The notes under the pieces are model-generated. The model ran no database searches, was not told the DNA's origin, and saw only the letters and a program-made list of their open reading frames with translations. Positions 32,701 through 47,909 of a stretch of DNA of 64,000 nucleotides are shown one piece after another. Every line of letters begins with the position of its first letter. The first letter of the stretch is position 1. The stretch comes from Mesodorylaimus sp. YZB2_4. Taxonomy: Eukaryota; Nematoda; Enoplea; Dorylaimida; Dorylaimidae. The position numbers and the translations under genes were made by a program. Where the stretch lies: NCBI GenBank assembly GCA_030248295.1, contig JASANH010001727.1:620001-684000 (forward strand), in the 5' to 3' direction.

Positions 32701-34808
32701 AGAAACCCTTTTTCATAAACTGTAGTTACTTTTTTTTATGATACTGTACCGACTGCTTTTCAACATGGACCTCGCCTAGCTTATAACTCTTTCACTCGGC
32801 GCTAGCCTGCAGGAAATGATGAAGCACTACAATATTCGTGAAGATTTTGCAACTTTTCTCTAGATTTGGACCATAAGTCGAATGGATCGATTTTTTAAAG
32901 ATGACTAGCGTTTCAAGAATAATACTTGTCCAACTCGCGATTAAGATGATTCGAACCAGCAATTCGTCTAGCTGCGTTTCGTTCCTCTTTGAGATCTGCA
33001 CGAACATCCGCAAGCAGATAACTAATTTTCAAAAGAGTAGTAACTCGAAAACTGAATTTAAATGATTCTAAAAAGATTCAGTTACAGTTAAATTCAGTTT
33101 TGGCGAGGAGATTCAGTTTCAGTTTCAGTTACAGTTAACTTAATTAAAAAGATTCAGTTAACTGATAGATTCAGTTTCAGTTTCAGTTAACTGTAACAAC
33201 GCTACACGTGACAACACGACAAACACATGAGCGCCTTTGAAACTTTGTTTGTCAAGATATATCGTAGAGTTCCCACAGGGCCCCAAATTCTACAGATACA
33301 GTGAAGCGAGGAGTGTGGTATTCTTGTATTATGTCTCAAAAATTTCGAAATCGAAGAAACATTAAAGGCTCAGGTTGAATTAATAAGTTTTCCTACTCAA
33401 TCCACTCCATAAAAGCAAATTTTGAATTTCTGACTGCCTGAATCATAACGGCGAGAAATTCAATATTTTTTTCAGTCCTGAAACTCAAGATCTTAGACAA
33501 AAGATAAAAATGAAAAATTTGAATAATGCCTTGTCTTTTATGGGCCTAATTTACAGCACAAGTAAATTTACAACGAGCAGCATATAGTCTAAACACAGTC
33601 CTTATTTTTCGCTTTTCATTTTTTTCCTACTTTTCCATTCTTCAAACCGCAAAATCACTTGCGCCCAACCCAAAAACTCGGCATAAGGATGAGCACTCAC
33701 CAAAGCTCCATAGAGGTCGCAGTAACATTTTACATTCATATATGTATACGGTATAACTCTTCTACTGACCGCTTATTCCTGCATATTGCATCGGACGCAC
33801 TTAAAGTATGTGCGACCGCAAAAAGCTGGCACGAAGTCGTCATAAATGTGTTGACTTTTTTGCGACAAGGCCTGAATTGCAAGTGAAATGTTTCTAACCT
33901 CATGGACCTGAGTACATCAGCGAATGAAACTTGTAAAGGTATTTTTGATGCAGCCCATCCAAAAATAAAGTAATAGCTGACTTGTGAGTTTTATTTCAGA
34001 ACCTGGGATATCCGCTGATGTGGGCTTATGTTGCTGCGCGACGCGATCCAGCAGCCAAGGGTGAAAATGGCAAAGCGATTGATCCACAACATACATTTTG
34101 GCACCATGATACTGGCCCTCGTGATGAAGACCTGCCAGCAATAAAGACGTATCTCCGGCTCCGAGAAAATGACATCAACTCCCACGGCCATTATGATCCG
34201 AATCAACCATGCATGTTTTTGCATGAACTTGAAAAATTTGGGGGTATCAGCTGCGGTACGATCCAAGCATTCATCTGCGTTCTTTACGGTAAGCCCGACT
34301 GTATTTGACCTAGAATTGCAACTGTAAACAGTTTCTGGGTCCCCGCAGTAGCAGCGTCGCTGTTAAAAAATTTCATAGAAAATGCAAACTATGAGCCGCC
34401 TGCATTTCACTTTAACAAATTTCTTTTTGACGAGATATTTTTTAAACAAATACCTTAAAAGTACCAAGCATGTTGGAAACAAAGATTTTGCGACCTTTCA
34501 TGACCTGCCTTATTTTCCGAGGTTACAAGTATTATTGCGAAATGAGCAACCAGTTGCTAACTCTTGCAGATTCAACCCAAGAGTTCACATCTGTTCCAAA
34601 CATATGCATGAGAGAGACGGCCATCATGCAACCGACGGCACCAAACTTGTACGACTGTGGCAATCAATGCAGCCAAAAGAACTGGTGTCGGAGCTTCAAT
34701 TGGTATGCAGTGAGCAAGAAATGCGAACTTTTCTCTTGGTCATACAAGGATACTGCCGAAATCGACCAGGCTGATCCAACTTGCGAACACTTTACTTATG
34801 TACCTTGA
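29799..34808 (+). CDS. Secreted C-type lectin + PAN/apple domain protein
   Basis: Four exons (29799-29856, 31553-31848, 34000-34288, 34570-34808) total 882 nt and encode 293 residues. Splice phases match at all junctions. Residues 1-20 are a signal peptide (MKKVTLVIVCFTLTKSLSLG). Residues about 60-215 form a C-type lectin-like domain: GGRCFFLA, WDDSFRECKKLDGASFAQIH, SELAALKDHF, then CMFLHELEKF and CGTIQAFICV. Residues about 225-290 form a PAN/apple-like domain (CMRETAIMQP, DCGNQCSQKNWCRSFNWY, CELFSWSYKD). Both fold types bind glycans or proteins outside the cell, so a recognition role is likely. No EPN or QPD motif is evident, so calcium-dependent sugar binding is doubtful. Intron 1 (1.7 kb) contains a long inverted repeat whose right arm runs into exon 2. 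Intron 2 (2.15 kb) contains a hAT copy. An in-frame ATG at 29640 would add 53 residues. Confidence 0.75.
29967..31577. repeat. Long inverted-repeat (foldback) element in lectin intron 1
   Basis: The left arm (about 29967-30552) and right arm (about 30968-31577) are reverse complements. By eye they are roughly four-fifths identical. Shared landmarks in inverted order include TTTTGGGTCTAGAACAATTT, TGGCGGAAGTAA, GCACTTTAATGGTCAGAA, TACTCGCGCTGATCA and CCCTTGAAAAGAGC. About 415 bp of unrelated spacer separates the arms. The right arm ends roughly 25 bp inside lectin exon 2, so the element or an older duplication contributed the acceptor region. No duplication flanks it and no transposase is present. 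Confidence 0.85.
31890..31897. repeat. 8-bp target site duplication, left (hAT copy B)
   Basis: CACGTGAC precedes the TAGCGTTG terminus and is repeated exactly at 33205-33212. Confidence 0.9.
31898..33204 (-). mobile_element. Non-autonomous hAT-like DNA transposon, copy B
   Basis: This 1307-bp element is the reverse-oriented sister of 8576-9868. It has TAGCGTTGATACAG and CTGTAACAACGCTA ends, the same GATTCAGTTTCAGTT-type subterminal arrays, and the same internal landmarks (TTTGAGATCTGCACGAAC, CTAGCTTATAA, CTTCGTCGGGTCTT). It is flanked by a perfect CACGTGAC duplication. It sits in intron 2 of the lectin gene, antisense to copy A's orientation. No transposase is encoded. Confidence 0.88.
33205..33212. 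repeat. 8-bp target site duplication, right (hAT copy B)
   Basis: CACGTGAC follows the AACGCTA terminus and is identical to 31890-31897. Confidence 0.9.
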
Positions 34809-35034
34809 CCAGTAGTTTCGTGGCTCGGGCATGTAGCGATCGGCTGCAGCGCAGATCGATCAATAATTCCCGTATGAGCAATATTCTCACGGATGATTAA
34901 CAGTGTGTTTTAGACATGCCAGAGGTACACGCATCTTTTGATAAAGTCAGTAAAGCATTGCAGAAATAATACCTGGATTTGCCTGACATGACCTGCATAG
35001 CTTTGACATGCCAAATAGACCAGACCCAAACCTG

Positions 35035-35043
35035 CTATAAAAC
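35035..35043. repeat. 9-bp target site duplication, left (MULE)
   Basis: CTATAAAAC immediately precedes the GGTTGTAGG terminus and is repeated exactly at 36372-36380. Nine base pairs is the typical Mutator-superfamily length. Confidence 0.92.
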
Positions 35044-36371
35044 GGTTGTAGGTCATTTCGTCCCCGCCATTTCGTCCCCGCCTTTTCGTCCCTGCCGTTT
35101 CGTCCCTGGCCATTTCGTCCCCGGCCTTTTACGTCCCTGACCCATTTCGTCCCCAGTTGTCTAATCGACTCACTGTTTCCTCACTGTACTGTGTACTCAT
35201 ATGTACTTGTCACAGAAAAAAGTGATGTCAACCAAGAATGCATTAACGATAAAGCACGACCCAAACCCCAACCAAACCTAAGCCAACTCATAGTTATATG
35301 CAATACCACTTAAATAAGGAATAAGATCACGATTTTGAAAATCTTCAACGATGGTCTTGATACGGGCAGAGATGGCCGCGTATTTCTTGCTTTTTCTCGA
35401 GTTGGCGGGGTTTCCATCCACTAGCTGAGCGACCTCGTACTTGCGAACCGTTGCCGACTTTGAGCAAGAAGCTGTAGGTTGCCTCGTGTTGAAAAAATTA
35501 AAATTCTTCCAGGGAGAAGCTGATTCTCGGAGTCATACATTAAAAATGGTTCTATGACTCCGTCCACTTGAATTTCCTTGTAGCGCTGTAAAAAAATTAC
35601 TTTCAGTGTCCTAACTCATGTAACTCAAAGTATCACATCGGCGTACCTGAGGAATAACCAGGTCTTCTGGCGTTCGAGGCTGAGCGGGGTGATCTGCGTC
35701 ATCGTTCCGGGCGCGACGTATCGTTTTCTTGAGCGCAGGCTTTTTCGGTATCAAGACAGCAACGTCCGCAGGAAGTTCGGCGACGATATTTGCCAGTATT
35801 TGCTGCGGCTGTTCGTAAGTCGAAGTCGCACGCTCTTTGATTTCTTGGACTGCTTTCAGAGCTGCTGGTTTCGCAGCTTGTGCGGCGTGATTGTGAGGAT
35901 TCACGACCTTGATGACTTCACCCTCGTATCCAGCGGTCCATACTCGTCCTTTACACTTCGCTTGATGCATGTGCTCTTGATCTCTCTTTCGTTTGTTGGT
36001 ATCGCAAACCAAAATTGCATTCTCCCCATTCGCTGTCATCTTCGAAAAGAGATACACGTGGTTTTCATGGATCAGTTTCCGTTTGTTACGAACTGAAACG
36101 ACACTGTCCGCCATTTTCGTGACGACTGAGAGAGGCCAACGCACAAATATTAGAAGAAATTTTATGAGAAAACACCCACCGTAAAACTGACAATGAGTTC
36201 GAAACAATAACAAAGTCATTGCAGCAGAGCACTGAGGTTATTTATACTCGTATGTTGGCCGGGGACGAAGTGGGTCAGGGGCGAAAAAGGCCGGGGACGA
36301 AATGGCCAGGGACGAAACGGCAGGGACGAAAAGGCGGGGACGAAATGGCGGGGACGAAGTGTCCGAATGCC
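35044..36371. mobile_element. Mutator-like element with reiterated terminal inverted repeats
   Basis: This 1328-bp element is bounded by a perfect 9-bp duplication. The terminal inverted repeats are about 115 bp each. They are nearly identical in inverted orientation except for the outermost 10-15 bp. They are built from five to seven tandem variants of a 14-16 bp word of the form CATTTCGTCCCCGCC. Inside lies one minus-strand two-exon gene (35421-36114) with a FLYWCH-type N-terminus. There is no catalytic transposase core, so this copy is probably a deletion derivative. Confidence 0.88.
35421..36114 (-). CDS. FLYWCH-type protein of the MULE, transposase core missing
   Basis: Exon 1 is 36114-35647 and exon 2 is 35585-35421, with a 61-bp GTACGC...TTTTACAG intron in phase 0. 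The product is 210 residues. Residues 1-85 resemble the FLYWCH/WRKY-GCM1 zinc-binding fold of MULE transposases (KLIHENHVYLFSK, CKGRVWTAGYEG, NPHNHAAQ), likely the terminal-repeat DNA-binding part. Exon 2 begins RYKEIQVDGVIEP and GRILIFSTRGNLQLLAQS, the segment that in MULE proteins directly precedes the DDE core. It then runs into a stop. In the next frame an open C-terminal-like segment continues for about 60 codons (YEVAQLVDGN, KKYAAISARI). I infer that the catalytic core was deleted and the junction shifted the frame. It might still act as a DNA-binding repressor. Confidence 0.65.
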
Positions 36372-36380
36372 CTATAAAAC
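36372..36380. repeat. 9-bp target site duplication, right (MULE)
   Basis: CTATAAAAC is identical to 35035-35043. Confidence 0.92.
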
Positions 36381-38441
36381 TATGTACAAGTATGACGTTG
36401 GATCGTCGAAACCTCTGATTTTTCAAGCAATTTCAACCATGAAGATAACCAAAGAAACTATCGTTCTGCGCAGCTTCAATATGGTCGTATGTGATCATTT
36501 TGTTATCAGCTGAAAATATCACTTTATAAGTGGTAAAGCTATTTTTCTCAATAAATTGTTTATCATTCAACAATCAAAATGTTTTCGTTATTGTTATTTC
36601 CTGTAAAGTTACCTTCTTTCTATCACGTATAAATTCGTGGCTGTACTGGATTCGAATTGGATCTTTGCGCTCGCCTCAGATCATCATTTCTAATACTTTG
36701 GCGTAAGTATGTCAAGAATGTGGCTAGGAAGGGCTTGGTGTGTATCGGGCTGTCAAGTTGTTCAGGCCATGCATCTAGAGACAAAAGTTCACGATCATTA
36801 CAGACCATTTGCCATTGGTATACATCTTCAAATATAAGACGCATGACGGTCGATTTGCAAAATGGATAGCGAACTTGGCAAGAAATGCATTTTTAGATCC
36901 GTCATCGACCAGGAAAACTCCATGCCAATGTCGATGCTTTATCGAGGGCTAGTATTGCCAACACAGTCCTGGCAGCCGTTGAGAAAGAGGTGTCCCACTT
37001 GGACTTGCACGAATGGGAATAGAACGCACGTTATGCCGATTTGGCCCTGCGACAATGCAGTTATAGCGCATTGAATGCTAGGATCGAATTTCTTAAAACC
37101 GGAATCTTGCCAAGAGATAAACATCTGGTGTATTATCTATTTTCTTTGGGAATATACACGCACGTCGCCCATGGTGCGAACCAGAGCTGGCAGCGCACTT
37201 GGATCGCCGGCCCCTGATCCGAACCACTTATCGGATAGCAGTAGCAATTGTCTAATCCTTAGCACGGTTAGATGAGGATGGGAAAACCGCCATTAATCAT
37301 GTATTCCCAAAATTCAAAATACAATTTACAAAAGCTAGAATCTCTGGAACTCGTCATGGTGTTACTCTCATGGTCATGGTGTTATAATTATTCGATTCTT
37401 TTCCATGATTTCATCGAGACCGCCAATCCATTAGGGACGACAGACTTTTAGTTTAGCTGAAAAGGAACCGTTTTGCGTGCAATAGAGCTAAGTCAAAGCG
37501 CCAAAATCTTAAGACACCCAAAGATTGCCCTAAAAATTGCTTTCGAAAGGTCAGCTCAAAATAAGGGCAATTGCCTGCGCCTGGCAGCGCTGCTGGGAAA
37601 TAAAGACATGGTGTCCCGCCCCAGGACACAAAGCTGATTGCGGAATGACTGAGGACTGTCCTCGAATTGAGGACAGGAATTGGGATTTAGAATTGTGAAA
37701 CTGAAACTGCCCCCCCCCCCCCGTGAGATCCCTAAACATTAAGACGGGAGCTTGAAATGTTTTTCACCAAGATTTCACTAAATTTACTTTCTTCTGCTGT
37801 CAGAATACTTTGACCGGGTGCAAGAAATTCTGACCTGACCCTGATCTTGACCGACCCCTCAAAAAAAGTTTCTGACCGTGACCATGACTTTGACCAAGGT
37901 CGGTCAATCAGGGTTTTGACAGAATTCTGACCATGACCTTGAGGTCATTTCTGACACTAGTGTACTTACTCAAAGAAGAACAAAATGATAGTCGGACATT
38001 CTTCGAGAAAAAGCGAGGAGTTATCATTTATCCACCAGGCGCGAATCCTGCTTTAAGACGGGACTGAACTCTAGGAAAATTAGGACGATGTAAACTATGT
38101 GCAAACCTTCGGGCGACAAATTGCATGTATAAACAGTGCAATCATCCAGGAACTCGCGAAAGAAATGAAATTCAGAAAGGGAAAACCGAAATTTTATTTT
38201 CCTGGGAATGCCTGAGAAGGATTTCTCCTGAAGAGAGGTTTGTGCAAAGACAATTCCAATATGCAGGTTTTCATTTTGAGACCGACACCAAATTAAATGC
38301 ATCAAGCAGCAAATATTATCTCCTCGTGCTAAAACGCGGGCGCCTGTATGTAAATTTACACGGTGAACTCACTACTCCCCAGATGGCCACATTGGCTGAC
38401 CTTAGTGATCTTAGACACCTTATTCTCACAGTCAGTTCAGT
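36381..38441. other. Intergenic, repeats and weak frames
   Basis: A minus-strand frame at 36623-36844 (RLIFEDVYQWQMVC...) and a plus-strand frame at 38125-38445 look mildly protein-like, but neither has a recognisable domain or a convincing splice context. The stretch includes a copy of the TTTTCTTTGGGAAT repeat at 37137, a C13 tract at 37710-37722, and a 530-bp dispersed repeat at 37430-37962. Confidence 0.4.
37430..37962 (+). repeat. Dispersed repeat with TGACCTTGACC array, copy 1
   Basis: This copy is collinear with 47910-48498. Shared landmarks are GGACGACAGA, ATTGCCCTAAAAATT, GCGCCTGGCAGCGCTGCTGG, GAAATAAAGACA, TTTCACTAAATTTACTTTCT, GGGTGCAAGAAATTCTGACC and the closing CTTGA-x-GTCATTTCT. 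The 3' third is an array of degenerate CTGACCTTGACC words. It has no coding capacity. Confidence 0.8.
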
Positions 38442-42571
<4,130 letters not shown>

Positions 42572-42579
42572 CTGCTGCA

Positions 42580-43305
42580 GGCGTTCGCATGGGTGAGCGA
42601 CAACATGGATGAGCGACACCATGAGTGAGCGATACCATGGGTGAGCGACAGTGTATAAGGGATGACCCAGGTCAATGTGGCTCAAATGAGCGACAACGAG
42701 TATATGACCAGTTTAGCTTTTGTGCGTATTATACCCGTTTGTACAGTAGGTATATAAAATAGTCCTTGTACACCTAAACTTATTTAAATTTTGAAATTTT
42801 TGCTTTATCATCCCAGATTACAATCAGAATTATTCATTGTGAACTTAAAAACAGCCTATAAACGGTAGACACTTGTCATGGGACTTTCAGGAGCCTGTCA
42901 GGGTCAGATTCATCAGGCGGAAAATGCGACTAAACACTCGAAGGAGGTTTTCTTCAAGAATTCAATGGTGGATAAATTAGTTTTCGCCAAGAACATGCGA
43001 GAAAACGTTTATAACTTTCGCATTCCGTCTCGTGCGCGACCCCAATTATTCCTGATCAGTGCTGCCCTTGCATTTAAGTAATTCTTCACATTTCCCTAAG
43101 ACTGTTGTTTTTCGTAACTTGATCAAAAATTTTTTTCTTAAAATCTTACGTGCCTGCGCATCATACTAGAATTTCTGTATCCTACTGTAAGTTTTTCTCA
43201 GTGAATTGTCGCTCATCCATGGTGTCGCTCACTCAAGCCACGCTGACCTGGGTCAATATTATGCACTGTCGCTCACTCATGGTGTCGCTCACCCATGGTT
43301 GAGCC
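42580..43305. mobile_element. Non-autonomous TIR element with GTGAGCGAC reiterations
   Basis: This 726-bp element is flanked by an 8-bp duplication CTGCTGCA (42572-42579 and 43306-43313). The ends are inverted repeats starting GGC and containing CATGGGTGAGCGAC. The left end carries four or five tandem variants of CATGGGTGAGCGACAC plus TGACCCAGGTCA; the right end carries the same words in reverse. There is no credible coding frame. The GG-starting, word-reiterated ends recall the MULE at 35 kb, but the sequence is unrelated, so it would be a separate Mutator-like or unclassified family. Confidence 0.75.
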
Positions 43306-43681
43306 CTGCTGCATGACCTCGTCTTCTCGCTCAACTGCTCCGACGTTGTTTGCGCTTTTATAAGTTAGCTCCCAAAATTCTTCGTTTCGCAGTAGGATGT
43401 CCCCGTAGGCTAGGCATAAAATAGCACATCCTGGCTGACACACTGTGTTGGGATTACAATGGAATTGACTGTCGTTGGATTTTGAGGTCTGAGTGATGTA
43501 TAAGATCCAAAAAAGGCAAATAACGGCGCCATCAAAGATGTGTGCCGAATTTACCTCTGAGAGATGCAACAGAGCTTAAGAGAAAATAAAAAATCTTGAA
43601 GTACCAATAAACGCTATACATTCAGGTTCTTTTTTAGCATGCCCAGATTTGCATATATAGGCGCGAGAAGAAAGCAAAAAA

Positions 43682-43985
43682 CATTTATATTATTATTGAA
43701 AAAAAAAGAGCCCACCAAAGCAACGCCACACACAAAAGAAAAAACCCTTCAGTGGCCCCCCCAAAACAGATCAAAAACGAAGAAAACACACAAAAAAAAA
43801 AAAAAAAAAACAAGGGACGGCAGCGGCCACAAAAAAAAATTCCCCCCCCGAGGAAAAAAAAAAAAAAAAAAACCGCGGTGGGGGGAAGGAGCAACCCCCG
43901 CAGGAAGCACCTTGGAGGAGGGAGAACGCAGTGCGGGAAGCAGAAAGGAAAAAAAAAACAAAACAACAAAAAAAAACACCCCCCG
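43682..43985. other. Homopolymer-rich anomalous block
   Basis: There are repeated A8-A19 runs alternating with C7-C8 and G6 runs over 300 bp. The composition is unlike anything else in the window. It looks like low-quality consensus or a degenerate poly-A-rich insertion, and the Lys-rich frames through it should be ignored. Confidence 0.6.
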
Positions 43986-46900
43986 ATTGATCACACGTTG
44001 GTGGTTCATACAAATTGGAGCTAATTACTGCGTAAAAAATCCGACTTTTTGTTTCCTTAAAAATAAAAGCTGGTTGGTAGATGTGGTAGATAACCTCTGA
44101 GTTGGGAAGAAAAGGAAAAATGAAAGGTGATAATAAAAATACTAATTTATCTCCTAACTCAGAGGATCAAAAAACGTCTGATTAAAGTGAAAGTGAAATT
44201 GAGCATTGAGAATTGAACATTGAGCTTTTGACTGCCATGGGATACTTTTCAGTGATTAATCATGCTTTAGTTAACGCCTGAGTCATCTATCGCTAGATTT
44301 CTGCTCTAAGCTACTGCTACGCGAATAAACTGTGGTGAGTTTTGTTGTCATTGTGATTTGAAAGTGGCGCCATTATTGTCCTGCGTATCAATGATGTATG
44401 CTAGTGAGCGGGTGTGCGTACGGATGAGAGATTGTGGATGGAGTTGAAGAGAGGAAGGCAGTTGCCTCGCTCTCAGTGGCGAATCGTGCACCCGACTATA
44501 GTGTTATGTATGGTGTGTCAGTCAGAAAGCACAGAGCTCTAATCGATTTCACCAAACACCAAACTACTAGTCGGAATGCAAAGCAAGTGCACAAAATCAT
44601 ACGGGCATACAGAATTAGAGGCAAAGTGCGCGGTAGGTGGAGCTAACAAGACCAATCCGAAATAAGCATTGACGTGGTCAAGCTGTCAAGCGCTGCGCAC
44701 CTACAGTACACATCATAGAGTAGTCGGGTCTTTCTTTGAGAGAGAGGAAATAAAGTCAGTCTGCACGATATCAGTACCATTCTTCTTCGGTAAGTCTGAA
44801 TAGGCCATCACCAAGGTTGAGTCCCTGTACTCAGTCTAGGACGTACAGGAGCTAGGAGCCCATCCTTAGAGAAGGACCGACGTTAAGTATTCCTTCTTAT
44901 AGCTCGCCAGGACCATCAACGACTCCATTGCCGACCGTACCAGCTGTACCAATGACGAGTGGGAAAGCCCAAGTGTCCACAATGACCACAGCCACTCAGG
45001 CGCAGACGAGTGTCCATGGTCGGTCGGGTTGAGTAAAGCGAGCGCTACAGCGGTGGTGCAGGGACAGGAGGGCGGCGGATATGGGTTGCGAGCCAAGGTC
45101 CAGCCACCAGGTCGCAATGGAGTGACCCGAAGAAGTGAATTAGGAGGGTAATGTTTAGGGCGCAACGGAAGCCATGCGTTGTACATAGTCTTTTGGGAAT
45201 GGTCTAGATAGAGTGACGTGAGTGCCTTAAGTGTGGCGCGTGGGAAAGGGTTTGACTGCACGTGACAGGGTGTGAGTATAGAGTGTGTGTGCGTGTATGT
45301 GTCGACCTTCTCAGGCAGGGCAGACTGGAATATGACCAAGGCCCTATCTTTCAGACCATTTTTCAGCTCAGCCAGCTGGATATCATTCGTGATGGCAGGA
45401 ACTGAACCCGCGAGATACTCGAAACTCTAAAAATATTTGTGCACGTCGTCTGCTGAGAGATTTGTCTGGCAGATTAGAACAATGATGGCCATTTTTTTTG
45501 AAGCCATGAACCTCACATCAATTTTTTCAAAACCCTTGGCTAAATTACACAAGTTTTATTTCCCTTTTAGGAAATTTATTCGTGGAATTGTTTCTTACAT
45601 ACAGTAGATAACGACAAGGCTTACACACGCCAGTAAAGTTATCGCTCAAGACTCATCCTTTGTTAGGTAGGCTTTTTGCGATGCTATGTAACAAACAAAT
45701 GCCACGAATGAATTCCTCGAAGAGAGATAAAACCTGTGTAATTCAGCCTGAGGTCTTAGAAACATTGATATTGAAAGCATGGCTTTTTATATAAATCGCT
45801 TTTTGGATCCTCATCAACCAGACAAAATTCTCAGCAGCTACACGAACGTAGAGCCAGTAAAGTTATCGCTAAAGACTAAGCTTTTGTATGTAGGCTTTCC
45901 GTGATGTTATGTAACAAACAATGCCACGAATGAATTCCTAATGGGGAACAAAACTCGAGTAATTCAGGCTGAGGTCTTAAAAACATTGATATAGAAAGAA
46001 TAATATGGTAGGTATCGAAAGAAAAGGATTGTTTTCCAAAAAAACACAGTGGCTTCTCTGGAGTTTTTCTGTGTTATGTGATGTGTGATGAGGATCTTAT
46101 GACGCATATTATGCAAACGATCGCACTCTGGACTTGTTTTCTGGCACATGTCGGCCCAGCATTTTATAAAGTGGACCAGATTGATCGCTGTATTTTGCAC
46201 CAGGTGTCCTACCTGTTTTGTTCTGGACATCAGGGCCTGCTCGATGCATTCGCTCCTGTTTTTCTCGACATCCTGTTTTGCATATGCTGATCAGCTGGGT
46301 ACATGCCAGTACATGCCCGCCAGTAACTTGTGTTCAGAACGACTATTTTCTAATTCTTATTGGTGGACGCTTGGCGATTAATATAGATGGCTCGTTGGCC
46401 CACACGTCGTGTCAATACGCGTTATCAGCCCTATGGTCGTACTTTCGGTATGCTTTCATAATATCGTGGTCTAGCGTAGTTGCAATAGTATAACTGCGTT
46501 ACAGATGGATAAAAGTGAGGCAGAATATGGTACTTAAAAGTGGCTCGCAGCATTAAAATGGGTCAGATCCGTGTGAATAAATAAGGTACAGCAAATAAAA
46601 GAATCAGAAACGAAGAAAAGATAGGGGGGTTGGACATAAAATTTGTATCTATTACTCATTGAATCTGTTGAACTTTTCAAAAATCGCTGCCGTATTTAGA
46701 CGGGCTATGAATGAGGGTTTCGCTATAAAACTGCTTTCATAAATTTTTGGTTCGCTAGCCTTTTTTGCGGTCCTCTCGAAGAATGCCCTGCGATTAAAAG
46801 TTGGTTCCACCGACCTATAATTTATAAAATCTGAAATCTTACGAACAAAACAGCAGCTTCCAGAGAAAGCTTATGGTGTAGCAGACTACAATAAGTGTAC

Positions 46901-47909
46901 CCGTTTGACAAGAAAAATACAGTTTCACAAATTGATGTATCACAATTTTATATCGGGTATGCCATAAAGAATGATGATATGATGTGCAAGAATAAATATT
47001 TGCATTAAGTCCACATAAAAAGGAGCATGTTGAGCGCATTTTGTCATACCTACCTGCTGTACATATGCATATTTTCAAAAATTTTGACAGCACTTTATTT
47101 ATGCCACTTGTCATTTCTACCGTTATTAGTGTTCCAATGACCTGAGTTTTTCACTGTCTGACCTGACCTTGACCGACAGTCCGTGCAACTGGGCTGGTAG
47201 GTTACCGGACGAGTAAGATGGCTGCAATAGCACAAGACTCACAATCAGCAGGGGCCAGTTTCACAGTGCCATCCTAATTTCAGGACGGGTACTTTAGCAC
47301 AGCAACTTCCCTAGGACACCAATTTAGGACGTTCCACAATAGCCGTCGTAGATTTGCCATCCATAGATTTTATTCGCGTCCCAAGACAGGTCTCATTTGA
47401 TTCTTAATTAAAAAAGGATGACTAAGGACATTTTAGCAGACCACAAAATTACCCGCGGGAAATACTCACTGTACGGGTAAGCTAGGCACCCGTTCCTGAT
47501 CAAAGTTTGCTGTGCGATTGTATCTGAGTAATTTTTTGTGTCACGAGAACGCCTTGGCTAAGGCAGGCTGGTCCACATTATATGAGCTCTGTAAACGCGC
47601 CAAATTGGGTTTATTTTATAAGCTTCACCATGGGTTGTATTATTTGGGAATCCTCGTTTAACACAAAATCTGCCCGCCATGTTCATAGGCGACTCTCTGA
47701 ACCACACCATTTGGTTTTTCCAAGTCATAATTTTGAGTCCACATACAGTGTTTTTTTTCTGCGACTCTTTTACGGGATCACTTGATCTCGCGTGTGAGGT
47801 TTGATTTATTTCAAGTGTGTCTCCGTCCCCTGTCAAGTGCATGTATTTGCTTGGGTAAGGAGAACAATGATGATGATGGGATTCTGTTGTCCCTTTTTGG
47901 CCTATGGCT

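Noticed and set aside
43639-44100. Lys-rich plus-strand frame of 153 codons
   Set aside because: It runs through the homopolymer block; composition and shifting overlapping frames indicate noise.
44866-45339. 157-codon minus-strand frame
   Set aside because: No ATG-led domain, Pro/Leu-rich low similarity to anything, no splice context; treated as chance.
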